A stretch of DNA of 64,000 nt, taken from the NCBI GenBank assembly GCA_027489245.1, contig JAIYAC010000026.1, forward strand, positions 62,001 to 126,000, in the 5' to 3' direction. Both the position numbers and the translations under genes were made by a program. Below are positions 42,180 through 51,620 of the stretch, in pieces; position 1 is the stretch's first letter; each line of letters starts with the position of its first letter. Below the pieces are notes generated by a model that had not been told where the DNA came from, did not search any database, and saw only the letters and a program-made list of their open reading frames with translations. The DNA is from Neisseriaceae bacterium (lineage in GTDB: Bacteria; Pseudomonadota; Gammaproteobacteria; Burkholderiales; Chromobacteriaceae).

Positions 42180-42940
42180 TGCTGCAAGCACAACAACTCT
42201 GCGTCAGCCTGGGGCGCCAGGCCATTTTGCACGATGTATCGTTCGAGGCGCAGCCGGGGCAAGTCACCGCCCTGCTGGGCCCCAACGGCAGCGGCAAAAC
42301 CACGCTGCTGAAAACGCTGGCCGGCCTACTGCCGGCACGCGGCCAACTACAGTGGCAGGGCCGGCCACAGCCGCTGCAGCGCGGCGGCCAGCTGCATGCT
42401 GCCTGCGGCTACCTGCCGCAAGACTGCAGCACGCGCAGCCGCCTGACCGTGGCCGAGGCGGTGCTGCTGGGGCGCCTGGGCTCGTTGGGCTGGCGTGTCA
42501 GTGCCGAACAGCACGCGGCGGTACAGCAGCAGTTGGCCGCACTGGGCCTGGCTGCGCTGGCCGGGCGCCGCCTGTGCGAGCTCAGCGGCGGGCAGCGCCA
42601 AATGGTGTTTCTGGCGCAGGTACTGCTGCGCGAGCCCAGCCTGCTGCTGCTGGACGAGCCCATCAGCGCGCTGGACCTGCAGCACCAGGTGCAGGTTATG
42701 CGCACCGTGCGCGAGCAAACACGCGCGCGCCAGCTCACCACCGTAGTCGTGCTGCACGACCTGAACGCCGCGCTGGCCTACGCCGACCGCGTACTGCTAC
42801 TGCAGCACGGCCGGCTGGTGGCGGCAGGCAACACGGCCGACATCCTCACCCCTGCCGTGCTGGCGCCGGTATTCGGCGTGGCCATCCACCAGGCGCACAC
42901 CGCCACCGGCCACAGCGTGCTGTGCCCGCACAGCGGCTAG
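42179..42940 (+). CDS. Metal-chelate ABC transporter ATPase (FecE/BtuD class)
   Basis: Protein of 253 residues. Walker A GPNGSGKTT, signature LSGGQRQ, Walker B LLLLDEP, and the switch histidine in VVLHDLNAALAYADR are all in order. It completes a binding protein-permease-ATPase cassette whose three genes overlap one another. A hairpin terminator follows before the next ABC operon. Confidence 0.94.
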   Translation: MLQAQQLCVSLGRQAILHDVSFEAQPGQVTALLGPNGSGKTTLLKTLAGLLPARGQLQWQGRPQPLQRGGQLHAACGYLPQDCSTRSRLTVAEAVLLGRLGSLGWRVSAEQHAAVQQQLAALGLAALAGRRLCELSGGQRQMVFLAQVLLREPSLLLLDEPISALDLQHQVQVMRTVREQTRARQLTTVVVLHDLNAALAYADRVLLLQHGRLVAAGNTADILTPAVLAPVFGVAIHQAHTATGHSVLCPHSG

Positions 42941-42968
42941 CTCCGCGCGGCCCGCCTTCCTCGCCCCC

Positions 42969-43006
42969 AGCCCGGCCTGCAGCGTGCACGCCGGGCTACT
43001 GCTTTT
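42969..43006 (+). terminator. Terminator between the two ABC operons
   Basis: Perfect 8-bp stem AGCCCGGC and GCCGGGCT (42969-42976, 42990-42997), followed after four bases by TTTT. It lies 29 bases past the first cassette. Confidence 0.5.
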
Positions 43007-43056
43007 GGCGGCCCCGGCACCCTGCTGCGGTGCGGCAATCCGCACTTGCCAAATAA

Positions 43057-43075
43057 AATGTTACTGTATAGCATT
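43057..43075 (+). promoter_or_regulatory. Zur-like (zinc uptake regulator) operator
   Basis: AATGTTACTGTATAGCATT is a near-symmetric 19-mer that matches the proteobacterial Zur consensus AATGTTATAnTATAACATT at 15 of 18 defined positions. It lies 38 bases before the start codon of the second ABC operon, where a bound repressor would block transcription. Confidence 0.6.
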
Positions 43076-43112
43076 CCGCCCGATAATAATTCTCGATAAG
43101 ATCGGATACGAC

Positions 43113-44636
43113 ATGCACCCTCTGCCATCCCGCCTGTTTGCCGGCAGCTTGCTGCTGGCTATCGGCCTGTCTGCCCAGGCCAAACCGCTGAACCTGATCG
43201 GCCCGTGGGAAATCCACAGCCTGGACCCGTCCTCCAGCAGCGGCATCCTGTTTACCCGCATGCAGGTTGCCGAAACCCTGGTCGACGCCGACAACCTGGG
43301 CACGCTCAAACCCGGCCTGGCCAGCCGCTGGCAAGCCAGCAGCGACCAGCTCAGCTGGCGCTTTACCCTGCGCGACGGCGCGCGCTACCACGATGGCAGC
43401 GCCGTAACGGCAGCCAACGTGGTAGCCGCGCTGGAAAAAGCGCGCAAGAAACCCGGCATGCTGGAAAACGCCCCCATCAGCGCCATCCGCGCCGACGGCA
43501 AAGACGTGGTGGTGCAGCTGAGCAAACCGTTTGCCCCGCTGCCCGCCGTGTTTGCCCATACCCATACCCAGATCCTGGCGCCGGCGTCCTACGCCGCCGA
43601 CGGCAGCGTCAAGAGCATCATCGGCAGCGGCCCCTACCGCATTAGCCAGCTGCAGCAACCACAGCGCGTCAGCGTGCAGGCCTTTGCCGGCTGGCAGGGC
43701 AAGAAACCCGCCATCGGCGAGGTGAGCTACCAGGCCATCGGCCGTGCCGAAAGCCGCACCCTGATGGCAGAAAGCGGCCAGGCCGACATCGCCTTCGGCC
43801 TGGACCCGGTAAGCATTACGCGGCTGAAAGCCAGCCCGCGGGTGAGCATTGTGTCGGCCACGCTGCCGCGCGCTATCCAGCTCAAGTTCAACGCTGGCCA
43901 CAAATGGCTGAACAGCGCGGCCATGCGCCAGGCCATCAGCCAGAGCCTGAACCGCCAGGCCATCGCCACTGCGCTGCTGCGCGACCCGGACATGGCCGCC
44001 ACGCAGCTGTTCCCGCCCAGCATGAAAGCCTGGCACCAGGCCGCGCTGCCCGCGCTGGCCTACCAGCCGGACCAAGCCCGCCGCAGCTTTGCCGCGCAGG
44101 GCTGGAAGCCGGACGCCGACGGCCAGCTGGTGCGCAACGGCGAGCCCCTGGCGCTAACGCTGCGCACCTACCCCGACCGCCCCGAGCTGCCGCTGATTGC
44201 CACCGCGCTGCAAGAACAGCTGCGCCAGGCCGGCATCAGCGTGCAGGTAAAAGTAGGCAACTCCAGCGAGATTCCGGCCGGCCATAAAGACGGCACGCTG
44301 GAGCTGGCACTGTACGCGCGTAACTACGCGCTGGTGCCGGACCCGCTGGTCACGCTGCTGGGCGATTTCACCGACGATGGCGCCGACTGGGGCGTGATGA
44401 AATGGCAAAACGCCGTGCTGTCGCAACAGTTGGCCGCATTGGGCCAGGGCGGGCTGAAACCGGCGCAGGCCGCCGTAGCACGGCTAAAGGTAGCCACCAT
44501 CCTGCAACAGGAATTACCGGTGCTGCCGGTGGCCTGGTACCGCCAGAGCGCAGCGGTCAGCAAAGCGCTGCGCGGCGTGACGCTCGACCCGCAAGAGCGT
44601 AGCTACCGCCTGGCCGACATGAGCTGGGGCCGCTAA
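43113..44636 (+). CDS. Nickel/peptide-type ABC transporter, periplasmic binding protein (NikA/DppA family)
   Basis: Protein of 507 residues with a Sec signal peptide (AGSLLLAIGLSAQA). The SBP_bac_5 fold is shown by VAETLVDADNLGTLKPGLASRWQ, LRDGARYHDGSAVTAANVV and AYQPDQARRSFAAQGW. The WEIHSLDPSSSSGILFTRM start is like that of metal or metallophore binders. The Zur-like operator upstream suggests zinc or a zinc chelate, but nickel, opine-metal or peptide ligands remain possible. It is followed directly by the permease gene (stop TAA then ATG). Confidence 0.88.
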   Translation: MHPLPSRLFAGSLLLAIGLSAQAKPLNLIGPWEIHSLDPSSSSGILFTRMQVAETLVDADNLGTLKPGLASRWQASSDQLSWRFTLRDGARYHDGSAVTAANVVAALEKARKKPGMLENAPISAIRADGKDVVVQLSKPFAPLPAVFAHTHTQILAPASYAADGSVKSIIGSGPYRISQLQQPQRVSVQAFAGWQGKKPAIGEVSYQAIGRAESRTLMAESGQADIAFGLDPVSITRLKASPRVSIVSATLPRAIQLKFNAGHKWLNSAAMRQAISQSLNRQAIATALLRDPDMAATQLFPPSMKAWHQAALPALAYQPDQARRSFAAQGWKPDADGQLVRNGEPLALTLRTYPDRPELPLIATALQEQLRQAGISVQVKVGNSSEIPAGHKDGTLELALYARNYALVPDPLVTLLGDFTDDGADWGVMKWQNAVLSQQLAALGQGGLKPAQAAVARLKVATILQQELPVLPVAWYRQSAAVSKALRGVTLDPQERSYRLADMSWGR

Positions 44637-45599
44637 ATGGCGGCACTCACGCAACACGGCCTGGCCCGCGTGCTGGGCCAGCGCCTGCTGCAGGCGCTGG
44701 TGGTGTCGCTGCTGGTGGCCACGCTGTGCTTCGTGCTGGTACAGCAGCTGCCGGGGGACATGGCGTTTCGCATTGCCGCCGGCCGCTACGGCTACGACTA
44801 CGTGGACGCCGCCGCTGCCGAGGCAGTACGGCAAGAGCTGGGGCTGGCACGCCCGGCGTGGCAGCAGTTTGCCGGCTGGCTGCAGCAGCTGGGCCAGGGC
44901 CAGCTGGGGCAATCGCTGGTGACCGGTGGCGCGGTGCTGGACGAAGTGCACCACCACCTGGGCGCTACGCTGCAGCTGGCCGCCGCCAGCGTGTTACTAG
45001 CGCTGGGGCTGGGCCTGCCACTGGGGCTGGCCAGCGGCCTGCGCCCCGGAGGCTGGGCCGACCGCCTTACCCTGCTATGGAGCGTGGTGCTGCGCACGCT
45101 GCCGCCCTTTTTGCTGGGCCTGATGCTGATGCTGGGGCTATCGGTACAGCTGGGCTGGGTACCGGCCGCCGGCCACGGCGAGCGTGGCAACCTGCTGCTG
45201 CCGGCGCTGACGCTGGGCCTGGGCGTGTCCGGCCTGACCGCACGCATCGTGCGCGACAGCGTGCTGGCGGTGGTGCAGTCCGACTACTACCGCTTTGCGC
45301 TCACCAAGGGCCTGTCGCCGTGGCGGGCTTTCTGGCGCCACGGCCTGCGCAATATCGGCGTTACCGTGGTGGCCTACGCCGGGGTGCAGCTGATTCTGCT
45401 GATCGAAGGCGTAGTGGTGGTGGAAAGCCTTTTTGCCTGGCCCGGCGTGGGCCACGCGCTGGTGCACGCCGTGTTCTGGCGCGATGTGCCCATGATCCAG
45501 GGCTGCACCTTGCTGCTGGCCTGGCTATTCGTGCTGCTCAATACCCTGACCGACCTGTTATGCCTGGCCATCGACCCGCGTGGCCCGGCGGAGCCGTAA
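44637..45599 (+). CDS. Nickel/peptide-type ABC transporter permease 1 (NikB/DppB family)
   Basis: Inner-membrane permease of 320 residues with about six helices. The N-terminal start (RLLQALVVSLLVATLCFVLVQQLPGD) and the coupling segment SPWRAFWRHGLRNIGVTVVAYAGVQLILLIEGVVVVESLFAWPGVG are characteristic. The gene begins immediately after the stop of the binding-protein gene and is followed with no gap by the second permease, so expression is a single unit. Confidence 0.93.
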   Translation: MAALTQHGLARVLGQRLLQALVVSLLVATLCFVLVQQLPGDMAFRIAAGRYGYDYVDAAAAEAVRQELGLARPAWQQFAGWLQQLGQGQLGQSLVTGGAVLDEVHHHLGATLQLAAASVLLALGLGLPLGLASGLRPGGWADRLTLLWSVVLRTLPPFLLGLMLMLGLSVQLGWVPAAGHGERGNLLLPALTLGLGVSGLTARIVRDSVLAVVQSDYYRFALTKGLSPWRAFWRHGLRNIGVTVVAYAGVQLILLIEGVVVVESLFAWPGVGHALVHAVFWRDVPMIQGCTLLLAWLFVLLNTLTDLLCLAIDPRGPAEP

Positions 45600-46397
45600 A
45601 TGACTGACCTTGCTTTCTTACCCTGGCACCGCCGCCTGGCCTGGCTGCTGCTGGCGCTGGTGCTGCTACTGGCCATCGTCGGCCCGTGGCTGTGGCCCGA
45701 CCCGGCGCGCCAGGACCTGATGCAGTTTCTGGCCAGCCCCAGCCTGGCCGAGCCACTGGGCCGCGACCAGCTGGGCCGCAGCGTGATGGCGCGTGTGGCC
45801 AGCGCCACCCGACTGTCGCTAGGGTTGGCCGCACTGTGCGTGCTGAGCGCTGCCCTGCTGGGCAGCCTGCTGGGCGTGCTGTCCGCCTGGCGCGGCGGCC
45901 TCACCGACACCCTGCTGCGCGGCATGGCCGACGGCGTACTGGCGCTGCCTGGCATGCTGATCGTGCTGATTTTCTCGGCCATGGCCAAAGGCGGCTTTGC
46001 CACGCTGTACTTGGGGCTAGCGCTGGCGCAATGGGTGGAATACTTCCGCATGACGCGGGCGCGCAGCCGGCTGGTACTGGCCAGCCCGCACGTGGAAGCC
46101 TCGCGCCTGCTGGGCTTTGGCCCGCTGTACATCGTGCGGCGCCACCTGTGGCCAGAGCTGTCGCCCATGCTGCTGACCATGGCCAGCTTCGGCATGGCCA
46201 CCGCCATTCTGGCGCTGTCCACACTGGGTTATGTCGGCGTGGGCCTGCAGCCGCCAGCCGCCGAGCTGGGCCTGATGATGACCGAAGCGCTGCCGCATTA
46301 CAGCGAGGCACCACGCCTGGTACTGGCTCCGGTAGCCGTGCTGGCGCTTACCCTGGCCGCGCTGGTGCTGCTGCGCCCGCTGGAGGTAAAACGATGA
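45600..46397 (+). CDS. Nickel/peptide-type ABC transporter permease 2 (NikC/DppC family)
   Basis: Permease of 265 residues. LGRDQLGRSVMARVASATRLSLGLAALCVLSAALLGSLLGVLSAW is the family's motif, followed by VEASRLLGFGPLYIVRRHLWPELSPM (coupling helix). It forms the second half of the pore. The stop codon overlaps the start of the fused ATPase gene (ATGA). Confidence 0.93.
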   Translation: MTDLAFLPWHRRLAWLLLALVLLLAIVGPWLWPDPARQDLMQFLASPSLAEPLGRDQLGRSVMARVASATRLSLGLAALCVLSAALLGSLLGVLSAWRGGLTDTLLRGMADGVLALPGMLIVLIFSAMAKGGFATLYLGLALAQWVEYFRMTRARSRLVLASPHVEASRLLGFGPLYIVRRHLWPELSPMLLTMASFGMATAILALSTLGYVGVGLQPPAAELGLMMTEALPHYSEAPRLVLAPVAVLALTLAALVLLRPLEVKR

Positions 46398-47767
46398 GCA
46401 CCCTGCATCTGGGCGGCGTGGCCGTCTACCAGCAACAGCACTGCCTGCTGCAGCCGCTGGACCTTACCCTCTACCCCGGCGAGGCACTCACCGTGCTGGG
46501 CGAAAGCGGCTCCGGCAAATCGCTGCTGGCGCACGCCATCATGGGTACCCTGCCCGCCGGCCTGCGCGCCAGCGGCGAGCTCCGCCAGGGCAGCCAGGCC
46601 TGGCCGCTGGCCGATGCGGCCAACCGCCGCGCGCTGTGGGGCGGGCAGCTGGCCATCCTGCCGCAAGAGCCGGCCACCGCGCTGGACCCCACCATGCGTG
46701 TACTGCCACAGGTAGCCGAGGGCTGGCGCGGTGCGGCCAACCAGGCCCACGCCCAGGCGCACAGCTTGCTGGGCAGCCTGGGGCTGCACGCGGCACAGCA
46801 GCACTACCCGCACCAGCTGTCGGGCGGCATGGCGCAGCGGGTAGCGTTTGCCGCCGCTACGCTGGGCGGTGCCGGCCTGCTGCTGGCAGACGAACCCAGC
46901 AAGGGGCTGGACAGCCGCGCCTGCGCCACGCTGGCGCAACTGCTGCAACAACACCTGGCCAGCGGGCAATGCCTGCTCACCATCACCCACGACATCGCCC
47001 TGGCGCGTGCACTGGGTGGCCAGGTGCTGGTGATGCGCGGCGGCGAGGTGGTAGAGCACGGCCCGGCCAGCCAGGTATTACAGCAGCCACAGCACGCCTA
47101 CACGCAGCAGCTGCTGGCTGCCGAGCCGCAAGCCTGGCCCGCCATCGCCCATCCGGCGCCGGGCGACTGGCTGCTGCAGGGGCGCGGCCTGGCCAAGGCC
47201 TACGGCAGCCAGACGCTGTTCCAGAACGTGGACATCGATATCGCCGCGGGCGAGCGCGTGGCGCTGCTGGCCCCTAGCGGCGCCGGCAAAAGCACGCTGG
47301 GCAATATCCTGCTGGGGCTGACCCGTGCCGACCACGGCAGCGTGCGCTACCGCGACGGCCTGCCGCGCACCGCATGGCAAAAGCTATATCAGGACCCGGT
47401 GCAGGCCTTTGCCCCGCACATTAGCCTGCACACCGCCCTGCACGACGTGCTGCAGTGCTGCGGCCAAGCTGTGGCCAGCCTGGAAACGCTGCTGCACCGG
47501 CTGCGGCTATCGCCCGCGCTGCTGGGGCGCAAGCCGTCACAGGTATCCGGCGGCGAGCTGCAACGGCTGGCGCTGATCCGCACCCTGCTGCTGCAACCGG
47601 CGCTGCTGTTTGCCGACGAGCCCACCTCACGGCTGGACCCGATCACCCAGCAAGACACCCTGCACTGCCTGCTAGACGAGCTGGCGCGCATTGGCTGCGC
47701 GCTGCTGCTGGTGACCCACGACCACGCACTGGCCAGCAAAAGCACCAGCCGGCAGCTACGCTGGTAA
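46394..47767 (+). CDS. Fused double ABC ATPase (NikD-NikE type) of the second importer
   Basis: One chain of 457 residues with two complete nucleotide-binding domains. First: GESGSGKS, LSGGMAQR, LLLADEP (about residues 35-170). Second: APSGAGKST, VSGGELQR, LLFADEP (about 290-420). In most transporters of this family these are two proteins. The signature of the first domain (LSGGM) and the second (VSGGE) both keep the needed Ser-Gly-Gly. Walker B ends in DEP in both. It is the last gene of the operon. Confidence 0.93.
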   Translation: MSTLHLGGVAVYQQQHCLLQPLDLTLYPGEALTVLGESGSGKSLLAHAIMGTLPAGLRASGELRQGSQAWPLADAANRRALWGGQLAILPQEPATALDPTMRVLPQVAEGWRGAANQAHAQAHSLLGSLGLHAAQQHYPHQLSGGMAQRVAFAAATLGGAGLLLADEPSKGLDSRACATLAQLLQQHLASGQCLLTITHDIALARALGGQVLVMRGGEVVEHGPASQVLQQPQHAYTQQLLAAEPQAWPAIAHPAPGDWLLQGRGLAKAYGSQTLFQNVDIDIAAGERVALLAPSGAGKSTLGNILLGLTRADHGSVRYRDGLPRTAWQKLYQDPVQAFAPHISLHTALHDVLQCCGQAVASLETLLHRLRLSPALLGRKPSQVSGGELQRLALIRTLLLQPALLFADEPTSRLDPITQQDTLHCLLDELARIGCALLLVTHDHALASKSTSRQLRW

Positions 47768-48067
47768 GCCCCCTGCCCCGTACCGCGCCTGCCGTGGTGC
47801 GGGGTAGCTCTTGCCCCACTCCCCCGCCATGGCGCTGAAACTGCGCACTCACGGCACGCAGCCGCCTGTGTCTACGCCCCCTCCACCGCGCTACCCCACA
47901 TTGACGCTGGACTATTTGTCATAGCCTGTTAACATTTACCCAGCACATTCATTACAAAACAATACAAATAGTAAGGTTATTCCTTACCACACACCTACCC
48001 ACCTAGCGGCGAACACCGGCCAGTACCACTGCGGCACGGCTCGCCCTTTTTCATCTAGAGGCACACC
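47768..48067. other. Intergenic region before the chemoreceptor gene
   Basis: A 300-base gap. The left half is GC-rich with a weak imperfect hairpin near 47776-47806. The right half from 47910 is markedly AT-rich and probably contains the promoter of the chemoreceptor gene, but I see no unambiguous hexamer pair. GAGG lies before the ATG at 48068. No gene is evident. Confidence 0.5.
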
Positions 48068-49954
48068 ATGTCGTTAAAACAGCGACTTATGCTTTTTGTG
48101 GCCATCCTGCTGGCCATCGCCATTGCCGTGCTGTCGGCTCTGGCCTACCAACGCATGCGCAGCGAAATCGTACGCGGCGTAGAGCAGGAACTGAACGCCG
48201 CCATCGCCGGTAACAGCCAGGCGCTGGGCCGCTGGGTAGGCCAGCGTGGCGACGCCATTCGCGCCACAGCCAACCGCCTGGGCAAGGAAGACGCCAGCGC
48301 CCCGTATGCCAGCCTGCAGCAAGGCAAAGAAGCGGGCGGCTTCGACCAGACCTTTGCCGGCTACGCCGACAAAGCCATGCGCTATCACAACCCGGAAAAA
48401 CAACCGTCCGACGGCTACGACCCCACAGCCCGCCCGTGGTACAAGCTGGCCAGCGACAAAAAAGACGTGGTCGTCACCCAGCCGTATATCTTTACCAGTA
48501 CCCAAAAACTGGGTGTGACCCTGGCCAGCCCCATCGTGCGTGATGGCCAGCTGGTGGGCGTAGCCGGTGGCGATATCGTGCTGGAAGGCCTGACCGCCGT
48601 GGTAAAAGGCATCAAGCTGCGTGGCGACGGCTACGCTTTTCTGGCCACCCGCGAGGGCAATATCGTGGTGCACCCGGCCGAGGGCAGCACGCTCAAACCG
48701 GTGAGCGAGGTGATGAAGGGCTTTGACACCAGCCTGCTGACTGCGGCCAACAGCACACCGCAGCTGCACGAGGTCGATATAGACGGCCATGCCTACTACG
48801 CCGAGCTGGCGCCGGTAGAAGGCACCGATTGGGTACTGGGCACACTGGCCGAAAAAGACGTGCTGCTGGCCCCGCTGAACCAGATGCTGCTCACGTTGAT
48901 GCTGGCCGGCCTGGCCGTGGCGGTAGCCGCCATCCTGCTGGCCAATGTGGCGCTAAACCGCCTGCTGGCCAACCTGATCCGCCTGCGCGATGCCCTGCTG
49001 AATGTGGCCAGTGGCGAAGGGGACCTGACCCACCAGCTGCACATCGACAGCCGCGACGAAATCGGCCAGACCGCCCAGGCGTTCAACCGCTTTATCGGCA
49101 GCCTGCGCCAGATGTTTGTCGAGGTACGCGACCACTCGGTATCGCTGAACGGCGGCATTGACGCGCTCAACGGCATTACGCGCCAGCTGGCCAGCGACTC
49201 GCAGCAGCAGGCCGATGCGTCCAGCGCCACCGCCGCCACCATCGAACAGATCACCGTCAGCATCAACCACATTGCCAGCCATGCCGGCAGCGCCGAAGAG
49301 TCGGTGGTACAAACCGGCCAGACTTCCCGCCAGTCGGCGCAGTCGGTGGGCGCGCTGGCCGACAGCATCGAAGGCATTGCCTGTGCCGTAGGCGAGCTGG
49401 CTACCACTCTGGGTGGCCTGGGCCAGCGCTCGGCGCAGATGGACCAGATCATCAACGTGATCAAGGATATTGCCGACCAGACCAACCTGCTGGCGCTGAA
49501 CGCGGCCATTGAAGCGGCCCGCGCCGGCGAAATGGGCCGCGGCTTTGCCGTGGTGGCCGACGAAGTGCGCAAGCTGGCAGAGCGGACGTCCAAGGCCACG
49601 GTGGAGATCGGCGGGCTGATTCACGCCACGCACGCCGACGTGAACTCGGCGCTGGCCAATATGAACAGCACGCAGCAGTCGGTGCAGTCCGGCGTGGGCG
49701 CTTCGCGCCAGGTGGCGCAGGAGATTGCCGGTATCGAAAGCGAAGTTGGCCGCGTGGTGCAAACCATCCGCGACATAGCCGACGCCACCCGCGAGCAGTC
49801 CATCGCCACCACCGAGATGGCACGTGCGGCCGAGGTAGCCAACCACATGGCCATTGAAACCGACCAGGCGGTACAAACCGCCACGCAAACGGTGAACGAG
49901 CTGCACCAGCTGTCCAGCCACCTGCACGGCATGGTGTCGCGCTTCCGCCTGTAA
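48068..49954 (+). CDS. Methyl-accepting chemotaxis protein with amino-acid-type dCache domain
   Basis: Chemoreceptor of 628 residues. An N-terminal membrane helix ([21 protein letters not shown]), a periplasmic dCache domain (about 30-275), a second helix ([24 protein letters not shown]), HAMP, and the signalling hairpin with [18 protein letters not shown]. The dCache pocket shows Y117, R122, W124, Y125 and D169, the published dCache_1AA pattern for recognising the alpha-amino and carboxyl groups of amino acids. So it is predicted to bind amino acids. It has its own terminator. Confidence 0.94.
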   Translation: MSLKQRLMLFVAILLAIAIAVLSALAYQRMRSEIVRGVEQELNAAIAGNSQALGRWVGQRGDAIRATANRLGKEDASAPYASLQQGKEAGGFDQTFAGYADKAMRYHNPEKQPSDGYDPTARPWYKLASDKKDVVVTQPYIFTSTQKLGVTLASPIVRDGQLVGVAGGDIVLEGLTAVVKGIKLRGDGYAFLATREGNIVVHPAEGSTLKPVSEVMKGFDTSLLTAANSTPQLHEVDIDGHAYYAELAPVEGTDWVLGTLAEKDVLLAPLNQMLLTLMLAGLAVAVAAILLANVALNRLLANLIRLRDALLNVASGEGDLTHQLHIDSRDEIGQTAQAFNRFIGSLRQMFVEVRDHSVSLNGGIDALNGITRQLASDSQQQADASSATAATIEQITVSINHIASHAGSAEESVVQTGQTSRQSAQSVGALADSIEGIACAVGELATTLGGLGQRSAQMDQIINVIKDIADQTNLLALNAAIEAARAGEMGRGFAVVADEVRKLAERTSKATVEIGGLIHATHADVNSALANMNSTQQSVQSGVGASRQVAQEIAGIESEVGRVVQTIRDIADATREQSIATTEMARAAEVANHMAIETDQAVQTATQTVNELHQLSSHLHGMVSRFRL

Positions 49955-49974
49955 GCGGCAGCCTAGCAAACGCA

Positions 49975-50009
49975 CAAGGCCGCAGCATCCGCTGCGGCCT
50001 TGTTGTTTT
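49975..50009 (+). terminator. Intrinsic terminator of the chemoreceptor gene
   Basis: Perfect 12-bp stem CAAGGCCGCAGC and GCTGCGGCCTTG with an ATCC loop, followed by a T-rich tail. It starts 21 bases past the stop. It also separates the gene from the convergent MocR gene. Confidence 0.88.
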
Positions 50010-50024
50010 ATCCAGCCAGACTCG

Positions 50025-51449
50025 CTACAACGCCACACACAGCTGGCTGGCCAGCTGCCCCAGCCGCTGCAGCCGGGCGTGCTGCTGTGCACTCCACGGG
50101 TCGGCACAGGACAGGCGCAGGCAGTGCCGGTAGCCACCGCGCGGCGAAAACAGCGGGCCGGGCGTCAAGCCGATGCCCTCCAGCCGCGCCTGCTCGTACA
50201 GGGCAATGCTGTCAAAACCAGGCGGAAACCGCAGCCACAGGCAGAAGCCGCCCTGCGGCGCCACAAACTGCACACAGCCCGGAAAGTGGCGGCCAACCTC
50301 GCCCTGCAATACCGCCATCTGGCTGGCAATGCTGCGCCGCAGCCGCCGCATGTGGCGCGGGTAGGCACCGCTGTCCAGAAAGCGTGCCAGCACCTGCTGG
50401 TTCAGCGTGGGGGTGGAATGGCTGGCCAGGTACTTTTGCACCTCGATCTGGCTGTGGTAACGGCCGGCGTCTATCCAGCCCACGCGCAGCCCAGGCGCCA
50501 CGTCTTTGGTAAGCGAGGTGCAATACAGCACATTGCCGCTGCGGTCGAACGCCTTGATGGGGCGCGGGCGCTGCTGGCCGTAGTAAAACTCGCCGTAGAT
50601 ATCGTCCTCGATCAGCGGTATCTGGCGGCTTTCCAGCAGTGCCGCCACCTGCTGCTTGGCCTCGTCCGGCATCAGCGCGCCCATGGGGTTGGAAAAGTTG
50701 GCCACCATCACCACGGCTTTTACCTGGCCATCACGCGTGGCCAGCTCCAGCGCCGGCACCGAGATGCCGCTTACCGGGTCGGTGGGGATTTCCAGCACGC
50801 GCAGGCCCAGCTCCTTGATGGTATACAGCAGCGAAAAGTAGGCGGGCGACTCTACCGCTACCACGTCGCCCGGCCGCGTCAGCGCCCGCAGGGCCAGGTT
50901 CAGCGCCTCGATCACACCCTGCGTCACCACCAGCTGCTCGGGGTACATCTGCCCACCCCACTCCAGCGCCAGCCGCGCCACCTGGCGCTTGAACGCCAGG
51001 TCGCCATCGGGCCGGCCATAGTCGGACAGCGTAGCCGGCTGGCGCCGCAAGCAGTCCATCATCAGCCTTTGCAGCGCAGCTTCCGGCAGCAGGCCGCGCG
51101 GGGCGACGGCGGTGGCAAAACCGTACTGGCGGCCCGGCAGTGGCTGGGACTGGTCGGCCACGTAGCGCCACAGCAGCGGGTCTACCGCCACTTCGGTGGG
51201 GGCCAGCAGCTTTTGCGCCGGCGCCTGGCCACGCGGCGGGCACACGTAGTAGCCAGATTGCGGCCGGGCCTCGATCAGGCCCTGGTCTTCCAGGTGGCGA
51301 AACGCCTGCTGTACCGTGCTCAGGCTCAGACCCCGGCGGTTTTTCATCTCGCGTAGCGAGGGCAGGCGCGCCCCTGCCTGCCATACCCGGTGCGTGATCT
51401 GGGTGGCAATGTCATCGGCAAGCTGCAGGTAAAGGGGGCGGCTGTTCAT
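50025..51449 (-). CDS. MocR-type GntR regulator with aminotransferase-like domain
   Basis: Protein of 474 residues. The N-terminal GntR helix-turn-helix (PLYLQLADDIATQITHRVWQAGARLPSLREMKNRRGLSLSTVQQAFRHLEDQGLIEARPQSGYYV) is fused to a fold-type I aminotransferase domain with YCTSLTKDVAPGLRVGW containing the PLP lysine. Such proteins sense PLP or an amino-acid adduct of it. The target may be the divergent DUF2917 gene or itself; nothing in the sequence settles this. Confidence 0.92.
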   Translation of the reverse strand: MNSRPLYLQLADDIATQITHRVWQAGARLPSLREMKNRRGLSLSTVQQAFRHLEDQGLIEARPQSGYYVCPPRGQAPAQKLLAPTEVAVDPLLWRYVADQSQPLPGRQYGFATAVAPRGLLPEAALQRLMMDCLRRQPATLSDYGRPDGDLAFKRQVARLALEWGGQMYPEQLVVTQGVIEALNLALRALTRPGDVVAVESPAYFSLLYTIKELGLRVLEIPTDPVSGISVPALELATRDGQVKAVVMVANFSNPMGALMPDEAKQQVAALLESRQIPLIEDDIYGEFYYGQQRPRPIKAFDRSGNVLYCTSLTKDVAPGLRVGWIDAGRYHSQIEVQKYLASHSTPTLNQQVLARFLDSGAYPRHMRRLRRSIASQMAVLQGEVGRHFPGCVQFVAPQGGFCLWLRFPPGFDSIALYEQARLEGIGLTPGPLFSPRGGYRHCLRLSCADPWSAQQHARLQRLGQLASQLCVAL

Positions 51450-51620
51450 GAAAACATGATATCCAAATGAAAATGGCGCGACATAGACAGTTTGCGCACA
51501 AATCTACCAGTACAGTCGCACCAGACAGGTAACTGTGCCGCCTGGCTTTATCCATGCTTGTGTCTACCGCAGCTGGCGCATGCTTTTTATGCTGGAAGCG
51601 TCAAACAAGGGAGAAACAGC

